64,000 nucleotides of DNA. It comes from Caulobacter sp. RHG1 (GTDB lineage: Bacteria > Pseudomonadota > Alphaproteobacteria > Caulobacterales > Caulobacteraceae). Below the pieces are notes generated by a model. The model saw only the letters and a list, made by a program, of their open reading frames with translations, made no database searches and was not told where the DNA came from. Positions within the stretch are counted from its first letter, which is position 1. Each line of letters begins with the position of its first letter. The position numbers and the translations under genes were made by a program. The DNA lies in NCBI RefSeq assembly GCF_013181195.1, contig NZ_SMZP01000003.1, positions 248,001 through 312,000 on the forward strand, written 5' to 3'. This document shows positions 26,528 through 34,060 of this stretch, piece by piece.

Positions 26528-27244
26528 ATGACTTCGCAATCCGTCCCTCCCGGCGCCGGCGCGCGCCATTTCCTCGACGCCTTCAAGGACCCGGAGGCCG
26601 TGGCCCGCTATGTCGATGGCCCACCGCGCTTCGTGCCCGGGCTGGAGAGCCTGCACCGCATGTGCGGCGTGCTGCTGGCCGAGCGCGCGCCGGAAAACGC
26701 CCGCGTGCTGGTGGTCGGGGCCGGCGGCGGCATGGAGCTGAAGCACCTGGCGGAGGCCCACCCAGGGTGGACCTTCGTCGGCGTCGATCCGGCCGCCGAG
26801 ATGCTGCGCGGCGCCGAGCGGCTGCTGGGTCCGCTGAACGAGCGGGTCGAGCTGGTCGAGGGCTATGTCGAGGACGTGGCGGCCGGCGACTTCGATGCGG
26901 CGACCTGCCTGCTGACCCTGCATTTCCTCGACGAGGACAAGCGCGTGCGCACCGCTGGCGAGATCCGTCGTCGCCTCAAGCCTGGCGCGCCCTTCGTGGC
27001 CGCCCATGGCAGCTTCCCGCAGGGACCGGGCGAGCGCGACGTCTGGCTGGACCGCTATGCCGCCTTCGCCATCGCCTCGGGCTTCGACGCCGACAAGGCC
27101 CGCGGCGCGCGCGAGGCCGTCGCCGCCCACGTGTCCATGTTCTCGCCGGAACAGGACGAAGACATCCTGCGCCGGGCCGGCTTCACGGACGTGACGCAGT
27201 TCTACGCCGCCTTCACCTGGCGCGGCTGGGTCGCCTACGCCTGA
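26528..27244 (+). CDS. Class I SAM-dependent methyltransferase
   Basis: Soluble methyltransferase of 238 residues. The SAM-binding motif I is RVLVVGAGGGMELKHLAE, motif II ends with the acidic FVGVDPAAEML, and motif post-I/IV reads GDFDAATCLLTLHFLDEDKR. The start matches the first ATG after a good promoter; no Shine-Dalgarno is visible. The C-terminal AAFTWRGWVAY is typical of UbiE/small-molecule methyltransferases. The substrate is unknown. Convergent with the SDHAF4-like gene, three bases apart. Confidence 0.88.
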   Translation: MTSQSVPPGAGARHFLDAFKDPEAVARYVDGPPRFVPGLESLHRMCGVLLAERAPENARVLVVGAGGGMELKHLAEAHPGWTFVGVDPAAEMLRGAERLLGPLNERVELVEGYVEDVAAGDFDAATCLLTLHFLDEDKRVRTAGEIRRRLKPGAPFVAAHGSFPQGPGERDVWLDRYAAFAIASGFDADKARGAREAVAAHVSMFSPEQDEDILRRAGFTDVTQFYAAFTWRGWVAYA

Positions 27245-27247
27245 CCG

Positions 27248-27463
27248 TCAGAAGTCGACGGCGACGCCTTTCTTCTCCCAGTCGCCGAAGCGGGTGGGCT
27301 CGGGACCCTCGCGGCCGCCCTTCTCGGTGGGCAGGGCCAGGGCCTCTTCAGCGGCGCGGCGGGCGGCGGCTTCTTCCAGCGCCCGGCGGGCGGCGGGGGT
27401 CAATTCCTTGTCGGGGGCAGCGCCCGGCGGCAGGTCGGAAATGGGCTCGGAGGGCTCGGACAT
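27248..27463 (-). CDS. DUF1674 / SDHAF4-like succinate dehydrogenase assembly factor
   Basis: Small protein of 71 residues. The C-terminal motif KGGREGPEPTRFGDWEKKG followed by VAVDF is the signature of the DUF1674 family, whose mitochondrial member SDHAF4 binds the flavinated SDH-A subunit before complex II assembly. The N-terminal half is low-complexity, Ala/Glu-rich and helical. A bacterial role in flavinated SdhA handling is an extrapolation from the mitochondrial protein. sdh genes are not in this window. Confidence 0.88.
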   Translation of the reverse strand: MSEPSEPISDLPPGAAPDKELTPAARRALEEAAARRAAEEALALPTEKGGREGPEPTRFGDWEKKGVAVDF

Positions 27464-27554
27464 TGGGCGATTCTAGCAGTTTAGGCCGGGTTCGCCCCCC
27501 GATTTTTTGCGGAAGACGCTTGCGCTCGGGCTCAGCACTTGGCACGGCGAGGCG

Positions 27555-28844
27555 GTGACTCAAGAACTGAACGACGGCCTGCCCGCGCGGGAAGCCGCCC
27601 TGACCCTGATCGAAGCGGCCCTGTCGCGTCGCGGCGGCATCGACGAAGCCGCTTCCGCCAACGGTTTCCGTTTCCTGGAACCGCGTGAGCGCGCGTTCGC
27701 CCGCGCCCTGGCCATGGCCGTGCTGCGCCATCTGGGGCCGATCGACCGCGCCCTGACCGCCAAGCTGCAGAAGGCGCCGCCCGAACGGGTGATGAACCTG
27801 CTGCGCCTGGGCGCCGCGCAAGCCTTCTATCTGGAGGTCCCGGCCTTCGCCGCCGTGGCGACCTCGGTGGAACTGGCCGGCGCCAACAAGACCAGCCGGC
27901 CGTTCAAGGGCCTGGTCAACGCCGTGCTGCGCGGACTGCTGCGCGACGGCCAGCCGGCCGACGATCCCGCCCTGCTGGCCCCGCCGTGGCTCTATGCCCG
28001 CTGGGTCGCCGCGTTCGGCGCGGCCACGGCCCGCGAGATCGCCGGCCAGATCGCGCTGGAGCCCGCCACCGACCTGTCCCTGAAGCCCTCGGCCAACGCC
28101 TCCGCCCTAGCTGAAGCCCTGGAAGCCGAACTCCTCGACGGCGGGACCCTGCGCCTGCGCCGCAAGGGCGACGTGGCCTCTTGGCCGCACTTCGAAGACG
28201 GGACCTGGTGGGTGCAGGACGCCGCCGCCGCCGTTCCCGCCCGCCTGCTGACCCTCAAGCCCGGCGACAGTGTGCTGGACCTGTGCGCCGCGCCCGGCGG
28301 CAAGACCCTGCAGCTGGCCGCCACCGGCGCGACCGTCACAGCCCTGGACCGCTCGCCCGCCCGCCTCAAGCGCGTCGACGAGAACCTGGAACGCACTCAG
28401 ATGACCGCCGAGGTCGTCGCCGCCGACGCCGCCGTGTGGGAAGACACCCGGACCTTCGACGCCATCCTGCTGGACGCGCCCTGCTCGGCGACCGGCACCT
28501 TCCGCCGCCATCCCGACGTGCTGTGGGCCGCCCGCCCCGGCGACGTCGCCAGCCTGGCCGGCGTGCAGTCGCGCATCCTGGACAGCGCCGCCGACCGCCT
28601 CAAGTCCGGCGGCCAGCTGGTCTATTGCGTCTGCTCGCTGGAGCCCGAGGAGGGCGAGGCCCAGGTCGAGGCCTTCCTGGCCCGCCGCAAGGACATGGCC
28701 CTGGAGCCGATCACCGCCGGCGAAGGCGGCTCGGCTGGGTTCCCTGGGGCCAGCCTGACCGCCCGCGGGACCCTGCGCCTGCTGCCGCATCACCGCGACG
28801 GCGGCCAGGATGGCTTCTTCGCCGCGCGATTCCGTAAGCGCTAA
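27555..28844 (+). CDS. RsmB-family 16S rRNA (cytosine-C5) methyltransferase
   Basis: RNA m5C methyltransferase, 429 residues. The N-terminal NusB-like RNA-binding domain (AREAALTLIEAALSRRGG...RAFARALAMAVLRHLG) is followed by the Rossmann domain with motif I VLDLCAAPGGKTLQLAA, motif IV LLDAPCSATGTFRRHPD and motif VI VYCVCSLEPEEGE, which provide the two catalytic cysteines. The start is uncertain: GTG at 27555 gives the usual N-terminus, while a TTG at 27507 adds 16 residues. It begins a cluster with rpe and the heparinase-like gene, all same strand, with short gaps. Confidence 0.9.
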   Translation: MTQELNDGLPAREAALTLIEAALSRRGGIDEAASANGFRFLEPRERAFARALAMAVLRHLGPIDRALTAKLQKAPPERVMNLLRLGAAQAFYLEVPAFAAVATSVELAGANKTSRPFKGLVNAVLRGLLRDGQPADDPALLAPPWLYARWVAAFGAATAREIAGQIALEPATDLSLKPSANASALAEALEAELLDGGTLRLRRKGDVASWPHFEDGTWWVQDAAAAVPARLLTLKPGDSVLDLCAAPGGKTLQLAATGATVTALDRSPARLKRVDENLERTQMTAEVVAADAAVWEDTRTFDAILLDAPCSATGTFRRHPDVLWAARPGDVASLAGVQSRILDSAADRLKSGGQLVYCVCSLEPEEGEAQVEAFLARRKDMALEPITAGEGGSAGFPGASLTARGTLRLLPHHRDGGQDGFFAARFRKR

Positions 28845-28883
28845 AGGGCTGACAGCGGGGCGCGACGCGGCTATCCCAGGACC

Positions 28884-29543
28884 ATGACCGCGCCGATCAT
28901 CGCCCCCTCCATCCTTGCTTCCGACTTCGCCCGCCTGGGCGAGGAGGTCGCCGCCATCGAGGCGGCCGGCGCCGACTGGGTCCACGTCGACGTGATGGAC
29001 GGCCACTTCGTGCCCAACATCACCCTGGGCCCCGACATCGTCAAAGCGATCCGGCCGCACGCCAAGATCCCGTTCGACGTGCACCTGATGATCAGCCCGG
29101 CCGATCCCTACCTCGAAGCGTTTCGCGCCGCCGGGGCGGACCTGATCAGCATCCACCCCGAGGCCGGCCCGCACCTGCACCGCTCGCTGAAGCGCATTCG
29201 CGAACTCGGGGCCAAGGCCGGCGTCGTCTTCAACCCGTCGACCAGCATCGACCATGTCGAGTGGATCCTGGAGGACGTCGACCTCTTGCTGGTGATGTCG
29301 GTCAATCCCGGCTTCGGCGGCCAGAGCTTCATCCCCGGACAGCTGCGCAAGGTCGAGGCCCTGCGCAAGATGGTCGACAAGGCCGGCCTGGACATCATCG
29401 TCGAGGTCGACGGCGGCGTCACCCCGGTCACCGCCCCCCAATGCGTCGCGGCAGGGGCCACCGCCCTGGTCGCCGGCTCGGCGGTGTTCAAGGGCGGCCG
29501 CGAGGCCTATGCCGCCAACATCCGCGCGCTGAAGGGCGGCTGA
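28884..29543 (+). CDS. rpe: Ribulose-phosphate 3-epimerase
   Basis: Pentose-phosphate pathway enzyme converting ribulose-5-phosphate and xylulose-5-phosphate. The 219-residue TIM barrel has the opening IAPSILASDFARLGEEV, the metal-binding VHVDVMDGHFVPNITLG, VHLMI, SVNPGFGGQSFIP and EVDGGVTPVTAP, all intact. It ends four bases before the heparinase-like gene begins, so the two are almost surely cotranscribed. Confidence 0.96.
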   Translation: MTAPIIAPSILASDFARLGEEVAAIEAAGADWVHVDVMDGHFVPNITLGPDIVKAIRPHAKIPFDVHLMISPADPYLEAFRAAGADLISIHPEAGPHLHRSLKRIRELGAKAGVVFNPSTSIDHVEWILEDVDLLLVMSVNPGFGGQSFIPGQLRKVEALRKMVDKAGLDIIVEVDGGVTPVTAPQCVAAGATALVAGSAVFKGGREAYAANIRALKGG

Positions 29544-29546
29544 TCC

Positions 29547-31286
29547 TTGAGCCCAGCCGTCAAGCGTCCCTCCGCCAACGGCTTCAAGTTTCCCGCGCCC
29601 CCGCGCGGCGGCGTCCTGCTGCGCGCCATCGGCGCCGAGATCTCCAGCCACGCCCAGCGCGAATGGTTCGGCTCGGGCCCGCACCGGCTGAAGATCGCCC
29701 TGCCAAGACCCCAGGGCCTGGCCGCCCGGCCGCACGACCCCCGCCCCGTCGATCCCGAGCACGGCAAGAAGATCCTGGCCGGCACGCTGACCCTCGACGG
29801 CGGAACCCTGCGCCTGGGTCCCGACGGCGACCCCTTCGACACCGCCAGCCCCTCGCGCCGCTTCGCCGTCAGCCTGCACCGCTTCGACTGGCTGCCGGAC
29901 CTGGCCGCCGCCGGCTCGGACGGCGCCCGCCGGTCCCTGCGCCTGCTCGACGACTGGCGCCGGGTGTTCGGCAAGTGGAACGCCTTCTCGTGGAGCGCCG
30001 ACTGCCTGGAGCGCCGCGTCTTCCACCTGGCCTGCGCCGCCCGCATCCTGGCCGCCGAGGGCAGCGACGCCGAGACCGCCGACCTGACCCTGGACCTGGC
30101 CCGTCAGGCCCGCCACCTGCTGGAGATCGACAAGAGCCCCGAGCGCCGGCTTGAGCGGGCCATCGCCGCCGCCGTCGCCGGCTGCGCCCTGGCCGGCAAG
30201 CCGGGCGAGGCCGTGATCGACAAGGCCATGAAGGTCGTCGCCCGGCAGATCGACGCGATGGTGCTGGCCGACGGCGGCCACGCGACCCGCTCGCCCGAAG
30301 CCGGCCTGGAGCTTCTGTTCGACCTCCTGACCCTCGACGACGCCCTGGGCCAGTGCGGCCGCCCCAGCCCCGAGAACCTGAGCCGGGCGATCGACCGCCT
30401 GTCGACCGCCGCCCGGTTCTTCACGCTCGGCGACGGCCATCTGGCGGCCTTCCACGGCGGCGAGTCGGTCGCCCCGGCCCGTATCCGCTCGGCCCTGGCC
30501 CATGACGAGAGCGGCCCGCGCCCGCTGAACGCCGCCCCGCACAGCGGCTATCACAAGATGATCGGCGGCAGCATCGAGGTCATCGCCGATTGCGCCACGC
30601 CGCCCGCCGGCCCGCTGTCGGTCGCCGCCTGCGCCCAGCCGGCCGCCGTCGAGATCGTCTGCGCCAAGGACCGCCTGATCACCAGCTGCGGCTGGAGCCC
30701 CGAGGCCGCCGGCGCCCACGCCTTCCGCCTGAGTGACGCGGCCTCCACCGTCTCGGTGGGCGACGGCTCGGCCGGCCGCCCGCTATCCGGCTTCCGCGCC
30801 AAGGCCCTGGGGCCCTGGCTGGTCGACGGCCCCACCCAGGTCGAGGCCAAGCGCCATGACGACGTCGGCGGGGTGTGGCTGGACATCGTCCACGACGGCT
30901 GGCGCCGCCACGGCCTGACCCACGCCCGCCGCCTGTTCCTGGACGCCGTCGCCGACGAGCTGCGCGGCGAGGACAGCCTCTCGCCGATCGCAGCCGATCC
31001 GGCCGCTGTGGACGGCCCGCGCCGCTACCTGCCTTTCGCCGTGCGTTTCCATCTCCACCCCGAGGCCCGCGCCTCGATCGCCCGCGACGGCAAGAGCGTG
31101 CTGATCCGCGGCCCCAACAACATCGGCTGGTGGCTGCGCAACGACGCCGTCGACGTCGAGATCGCCCCCTCGGCGCACTTCGACCACGGGCTGGCGAGGA
31201 AGGCCGGCCAGATCGTGCTCAAGAGCCAGGTCCGCCCCGAGGTCGGCGCCAAGATCCGCTGGAAGCTCACCCGGGCCGAGGGCTGA
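29547..31286 (+). CDS. Heparinase II/III-family protein
   Basis: Protein of 579 residues with an N-terminal alpha/alpha toroid (to about 290) and a C-terminal beta-sandwich (YRHR-like strands; HSGYHKMIGGSIEVIADC, HDGWRRHGLTHARRLFLDA) as in heparinase II/III lyases. The catalytic-type Tyr/His cluster is present in HSGYHKM. No signal peptide is visible, so it would be cytoplasmic unless exported otherwise. The start is a TTG four bases after the rpe stop. In alphaproteobacteria this rsmB-rpe-heparinase-purH order is, from memory, recurrent, which argues for a housekeeping envelope role rather than heparin use. Confidence 0.85.
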   Translation: MSPAVKRPSANGFKFPAPPRGGVLLRAIGAEISSHAQREWFGSGPHRLKIALPRPQGLAARPHDPRPVDPEHGKKILAGTLTLDGGTLRLGPDGDPFDTASPSRRFAVSLHRFDWLPDLAAAGSDGARRSLRLLDDWRRVFGKWNAFSWSADCLERRVFHLACAARILAAEGSDAETADLTLDLARQARHLLEIDKSPERRLERAIAAAVAGCALAGKPGEAVIDKAMKVVARQIDAMVLADGGHATRSPEAGLELLFDLLTLDDALGQCGRPSPENLSRAIDRLSTAARFFTLGDGHLAAFHGGESVAPARIRSALAHDESGPRPLNAAPHSGYHKMIGGSIEVIADCATPPAGPLSVAACAQPAAVEIVCAKDRLITSCGWSPEAAGAHAFRLSDAASTVSVGDGSAGRPLSGFRAKALGPWLVDGPTQVEAKRHDDVGGVWLDIVHDGWRRHGLTHARRLFLDAVADELRGEDSLSPIAADPAAVDGPRRYLPFAVRFHLHPEARASIARDGKSVLIRGPNNIGWWLRNDAVDVEIAPSAHFDHGLARKAGQIVLKSQVRPEVGAKIRWKLTRAEG

Positions 31287-31290
31287 CCCC

Positions 31291-31566
31291 ATGGGCTTCA
31301 AACGCCGCCTTCCCCAGGACCCTGGCCGCACGCACCATCCGCCGGAGTTCTCCGAAGACGAGGTGACCGAAGTCGTCACCGCCCTGACCGCCGACGCCCC
31401 GGACCTGCTGGACGTCCTGCGCCGCGACCCGGCCACGACGCCGATGGCCGACTACGACGACGCCTACGATCGCATGCTGACGTACCTGTTCGAGCGCGGG
31501 TACATCCACACGCACATCGAGATGGCGATGCTGTTCAAGGCGGTGCGGGAGCGGGTTGGGGGCTAA
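31291..31566 (+). CDS. Small protein of unknown function
   Basis: Ninety-one residues, not recognised. The N-terminus is basic (MGFKRRLPQDPGR), the middle acidic (SEDEVTEVVTALTADAPDLLD), and the C-terminus helical (DAYDRMLTYLFERGYIHTHIEMAMLFKAV). No membrane segment. It begins four bases after the heparinase-like gene, so it is likely the last gene of that operon. Its G+C-rich codon use matches its upstream neighbours and contrasts sharply with the convergent PIN-like gene, whose stop codon it overlaps (31563-31566). Confidence 0.7.
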   Translation: MGFKRRLPQDPGRTHHPPEFSEDEVTEVVTALTADAPDLLDVLRRDPATTPMADYDDAYDRMLTYLFERGYIHTHIEMAMLFKAVRERVGG

Positions 31567-32744
31567 AAGGTCTCTGGCGGCACTCTATCTGAAACAACAT
31601 TATCTTTGGACATCAGCCACAACTGTTGCTGCAACTTGCTGTACCTCAAAAGAAGGTCACTCTTCCTATTTAGAAGGTGAATTTTCTCCATATCTAAAGA
31701 TGTATTATTATCTTCATCATTATTACTTTGTGCAAAATTTTTCATCGTATCATTTATCCGCTCAATCTCTTTAGAGATATTTGATGCCTCCTGACTGAGC
31801 AGTATTCTCTTTAAGTTTTTTGAAATATCAGATTTTTGCACCCTCCCTTCATTCGCTGCGGCAACCTCGACAACTCTCGCTGCTTCCACGTCCTTCGCCG
31901 GCGCGTCAAACAATTTCATTAGAGTATGCATTGCGACCAAGTCTATCGTTCTACCTTCAGATACCTCAGCATACTCTGCGACGAGTTCACATCGCGGCTG
32001 AAAGCTCTTCTTATTAGACCTCACAAACCAATCTGATTTCTCGTCACCAGTTACAAATATAATATCGACTTTCTCGCGCCTGCCCACGCCAAGGATCGAT
32101 TTCCATATAAGAAAGTCCCCCTCAGAATTCTCGGATTTTGCACCATCTTTATAACCCGGAGGGCGCCTAGCCTTTATCCTGTCATCCGCCTCTCTGCGGA
32201 TATCATCCATACTACCCTCCGGCTCAATTACACATCCAGAGAATATCTTTCTATAAGCCCGCAGAATGGGATCGCCATCGGACGTTTCTCTCAAGTCATT
32301 GTCTATCTTTTTTATGATCTTTTGGGCCTTGTTAATTTCCAATATTATTTTTTCATTTATTTCCTTCAGTTTTTTATAGTCATCGATATCATCGATAGCT
32401 GTTGAAGCATCAGATATGACGCCTGAAGCCCTTGAAGAATTATCAGATAGACTTTTTATTAGCTCAGCCAAATGACTTTGACGGCGCCTGGCATACTCTC
32501 GCGCCACGTGTGCAGGTATAAAAAGCCTGCCTTCCTCCCTCAACTTCGAGAGTATTTTCACGAAACTAGTGAATGGTTGAGATCCAAATCTATAAGGGGC
32601 CAACAGAATATTTGTGTCTAGGGCCACCCATGCCTTTGGAGCCAATGATTTTACAGATTTTGGACTAAATGAGAATACAGCCTCTGCGTCCGGAAATATT
32701 GAGTTCAGCCCAAAACCGTCATCGTTCACTTCACTATCGCTCAT
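31563..32744 (-). CDS. PIN-like (PIN_8/DUF4935) nuclease-domain protein with coiled coil, AT-rich and probably acquired
   Basis: Protein of 393 residues. The N-terminal 240 hold a PIN-like domain: WVALDTNILLAPYRFG (first acidic residue D43), PAHVAREYARRR (E83), SEGDFLIW (E208/D210) and IFVTGDEKSDWF (D234). All acidic positions that bind metal in PIN nucleases appear intact. The C-terminal third (KNLKRILLSQEASNISKEIE onward) is a predicted coiled coil; another helical stretch interrupts the PIN domain at about 115-155. Codon and base use are foreign: for example 32341-32400 is only 14 of 60 G+C, while neighbours are G+C-rich. The ATG at 32744 has GGGGGG about seven bases upstream. It lies 22 bp downstream of the DUF559 gene, same strand. 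Target and partner unknown. Confidence 0.82.
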   Translation of the reverse strand: MSDSEVNDDGFGLNSIFPDAEAVFSFSPKSVKSLAPKAWVALDTNILLAPYRFGSQPFTSFVKILSKLREEGRLFIPAHVAREYARRRQSHLAELIKSLSDNSSRASGVISDASTAIDDIDDYKKLKEINEKIILEINKAQKIIKKIDNDLRETSDGDPILRAYRKIFSGCVIEPEGSMDDIRREADDRIKARRPPGYKDGAKSENSEGDFLIWKSILGVGRREKVDIIFVTGDEKSDWFVRSNKKSFQPRCELVAEYAEVSEGRTIDLVAMHTLMKLFDAPAKDVEAARVVEVAAANEGRVQKSDISKNLKRILLSQEASNISKEIERINDTMKNFAQSNNDEDNNTSLDMEKIHLLNRKSDLLLRYSKLQQQLWLMSKDNVVSDRVPPETF

Positions 32745-32766
32745 CAATGCCCCCCAAATAGCAACG

Positions 32767-33144
32767 CTAATGAACACAGCTTTTCACGACTGAAACAAGG
32801 GGTGCGGACCTCGCCGAACGAAGCGCCGCCAGGATGTCCGCCGTCCCGCCAAGATCGGTCAGGACGCGTGCGTTGGGGACCCTCAGCACGCTGTAGCCGA
32901 ACCGTTCCAGCAACTCCGTGCGGCGGGCGTCCTCGACGTCGCGGCCCTCATGGACGGGGCCGTCCATGAGGGCCGCGATCAGCTTGCCCGCCTCGCAGAC
33001 GAAGTCCGCGAAGTAGCGGTCGATCGGGACCTGGCGCAGGAACCTGAAACCGCCGAGACGGCGATTGCGGACGAGCTTCCAGAGGACCTTTTCGGCCAGG
33101 GTCTGGTCACGACGCAGACGGCGGGCGGTGGCGGTCTTGTCCAT
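32767..33144 (-). CDS. DUF559 (Vsr-like) endonuclease-domain protein, catalytic motif altered
   Basis: Restriction-endonuclease-fold protein of 125 residues. RRLRRDQTLAEKVLWKLVRN, FRFLRQVPIDRYFADFVCEA (first acidic residue D47) and ARRTELLERFGYSVLRVPNA are ordinary for DUF559. The second catalytic segment, normally IxELDGxxH with an essential Glu, reads KLIAALMDGPVHEGRD: the Glu is missing and one residue is added. This change coincides exactly with a perfect palindrome (32941-32976). The protein is therefore probably inactive unless another acid substitutes. The start at 33144 is the ATG preceding the fold. It is the upstream partner of the PIN-like gene. Confidence 0.8.
   Translation of the reverse strand: MDKTATARRLRRDQTLAEKVLWKLVRNRRLGGFRFLRQVPIDRYFADFVCEAGKLIAALMDGPVHEGRDVEDARRTELLERFGYSVLRVPNARVLTDLGGTADILAALRSARSAPLVSVVKSCVH
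32941..32976. repeat. Perfect 17-bp-arm palindrome inside the DUF559 gene
   Basis: GCGGCCCTCATGGACGG and CCGTCCATGAGGGCCGC are exact reverse complements separated by GG. The element covers codons 57-68 (AALMDGPVHEGR) of the DUF559 gene, precisely where the catalytic Glu should be. Confidence 0.95.
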
Positions 33145-33313
33145 GCGCGGGAGATGGGCTTGGCCGTGGTGAGGGTTCAACGGAAGGAATCGGGGTTTTC
33201 CGGTGAGGGTGTAACCTCTCACCCTCCCACGCTTCGCGTCGGCCCCTCCCTCTCTCTATGCGAGAGGGGATTGGGGCGCCTGAACGCTCGGGGTTCGCGG
33301 TGTCGGCATGAAT

Positions 33314-33829
33314 GAAATCAAGTGGTTGTCGATTTTACGCGTCGCTCCGTCCTCCGCCTTCAGCCCAGCCCCATAATCACCTGGTCCCCGTCGCAAGGGG
33401 AGGGCGCTTGGATCCGGCCCAAAGCGGCGACGGGGATAGGTTGAGCGGGGCCGCTGGCGGCTCCCGGACGGTTTGGTCAGGTCGTGCGGCTTACTCTTTA
33501 GGAGCGCGCACGAGTGACAGGCCGTCTGGGGTCAAAGCCTTCAGCGGAGCGACAGGGCGGTGACCGTTAAAGCCGCCTATCGTGGAGCGTCGGGGTCGAG
33601 ACGGATGTAGCCGATCGACTTGCTCTGCGCCCGCCCGGGGGTTCTTGGAGTCCCGAGCACACAACGCTCACGCCCTCCACCCTCACGGACAAGAACAGCC
33701 TGGCGGAGCGGACTCGCGAGCCGAAACACACAAATCCTTACGGTCTCCGGGTTCGCCCGGCCGCTCCGTCGCCTCCCCAGCACCTTCAGCGGGCTTGCCG
33801 CGTGAGGTCGAAACGCCGTGCGTCCTTCG
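33314..33829 (+). repeat. 0.5-kb dispersed element, copy A (inverted relative to 59511-60012)
   Basis: The stretch from GAAATCAA at 33314 to about 33829 is very similar, in reverse complement, to 59511-60012. The best-conserved core (about 33510-33640) includes GGCGGTGACCGTTAAAGCCGCC, a hairpin, and the run to GACTTGCTCTGCGCCCG. Short open frames on both strands are kept in both copies, but no family is recognised. It may be a mobile-element remnant or a duplicated structured RNA locus. No transposase is present. The 33145-33313 part upstream holds only a short palindromic CTCACCCTCCC-type repeat. Confidence 0.8.
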
Positions 33830-33924
33830 AGGCTCGCCTACGGCTCGCACCTCAGGATGAGGGACTCATTGCACTGAATTCCTCATCCTGAGGCGCCCGC
33901 GCAGCGGGCCTCGAAGGACGCATT
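33819..33924. repeat. Palindromic intergenic repeat, family 3 (copy 1)
   Basis: The outer arms TGCGTCCTTCGAGGC and GCCTCGAAGGACGCA flank inner arms CCTCAGGATGAGG and CCTCATCCTGAGG around a short AT-rich loop. It abuts the end of the 0.5-kb element. A second copy is at 59406-59516. Confidence 0.85.
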
Positions 33925-33952
33925 GACTCCCCCGCCCGCCCCCGTATTTTCC

Positions 33953-34035
33953 GGCCCGTTCGGGTGACTGGCGTTGAAGGTGGGAAACCACCGGGGAGCC
34001 CGATACGCATAAGCCGCGCGCCTGGGCTCCCTTTT
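33953..34035 (+). ncRNA. ZTP (pfl motif) riboswitch upstream of purH
   Basis: GGGTGACTGGCGTTGAAGG, GTGGGAAACCACCGGGGAGC and GCCGCGCGCCTGGGC in this order are the conserved segments of the pfl motif, which senses ZMP/ZTP and turns on purine and one-carbon genes when folate is short. GGGGAGCCC (33993-34001) can pair with GGGCTCCC (34024-34031), followed directly by TTTT. This is a classic terminator platform overlapping the aptamer. It ends 25 bases before the purH start, whose enzyme consumes ZMP. Confidence 0.9.
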
Positions 34036-34060
34036 CCGAACACGAAACCTGGAGTCCGCC

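Noticed and set aside
31563..33144. DUF559-PIN pair as a toxin-antitoxin module
   Set aside because: Neither gene looks like an antitoxin: the PIN protein is far larger than VapC toxins and DUF559 has no DNA-binding antitoxin fold.
33500..33640. Idea that the element core is tmRNA, RNase P RNA or 6S RNA
   Set aside because: No tag-peptide frame, no RNase P core sequence, and no clear 6S-type long bulged helix could be read. A covariance scan would be decisive.
33577..33860. Open frames of 68 and 92 codons on opposite strands within the 0.5-kb element, also kept at 59444-59751
   Set aside because: Two antisense frames are equally conserved because the DNA is conserved. Both encode biased compositions and neither has a recognisable domain or ribosome-binding site.
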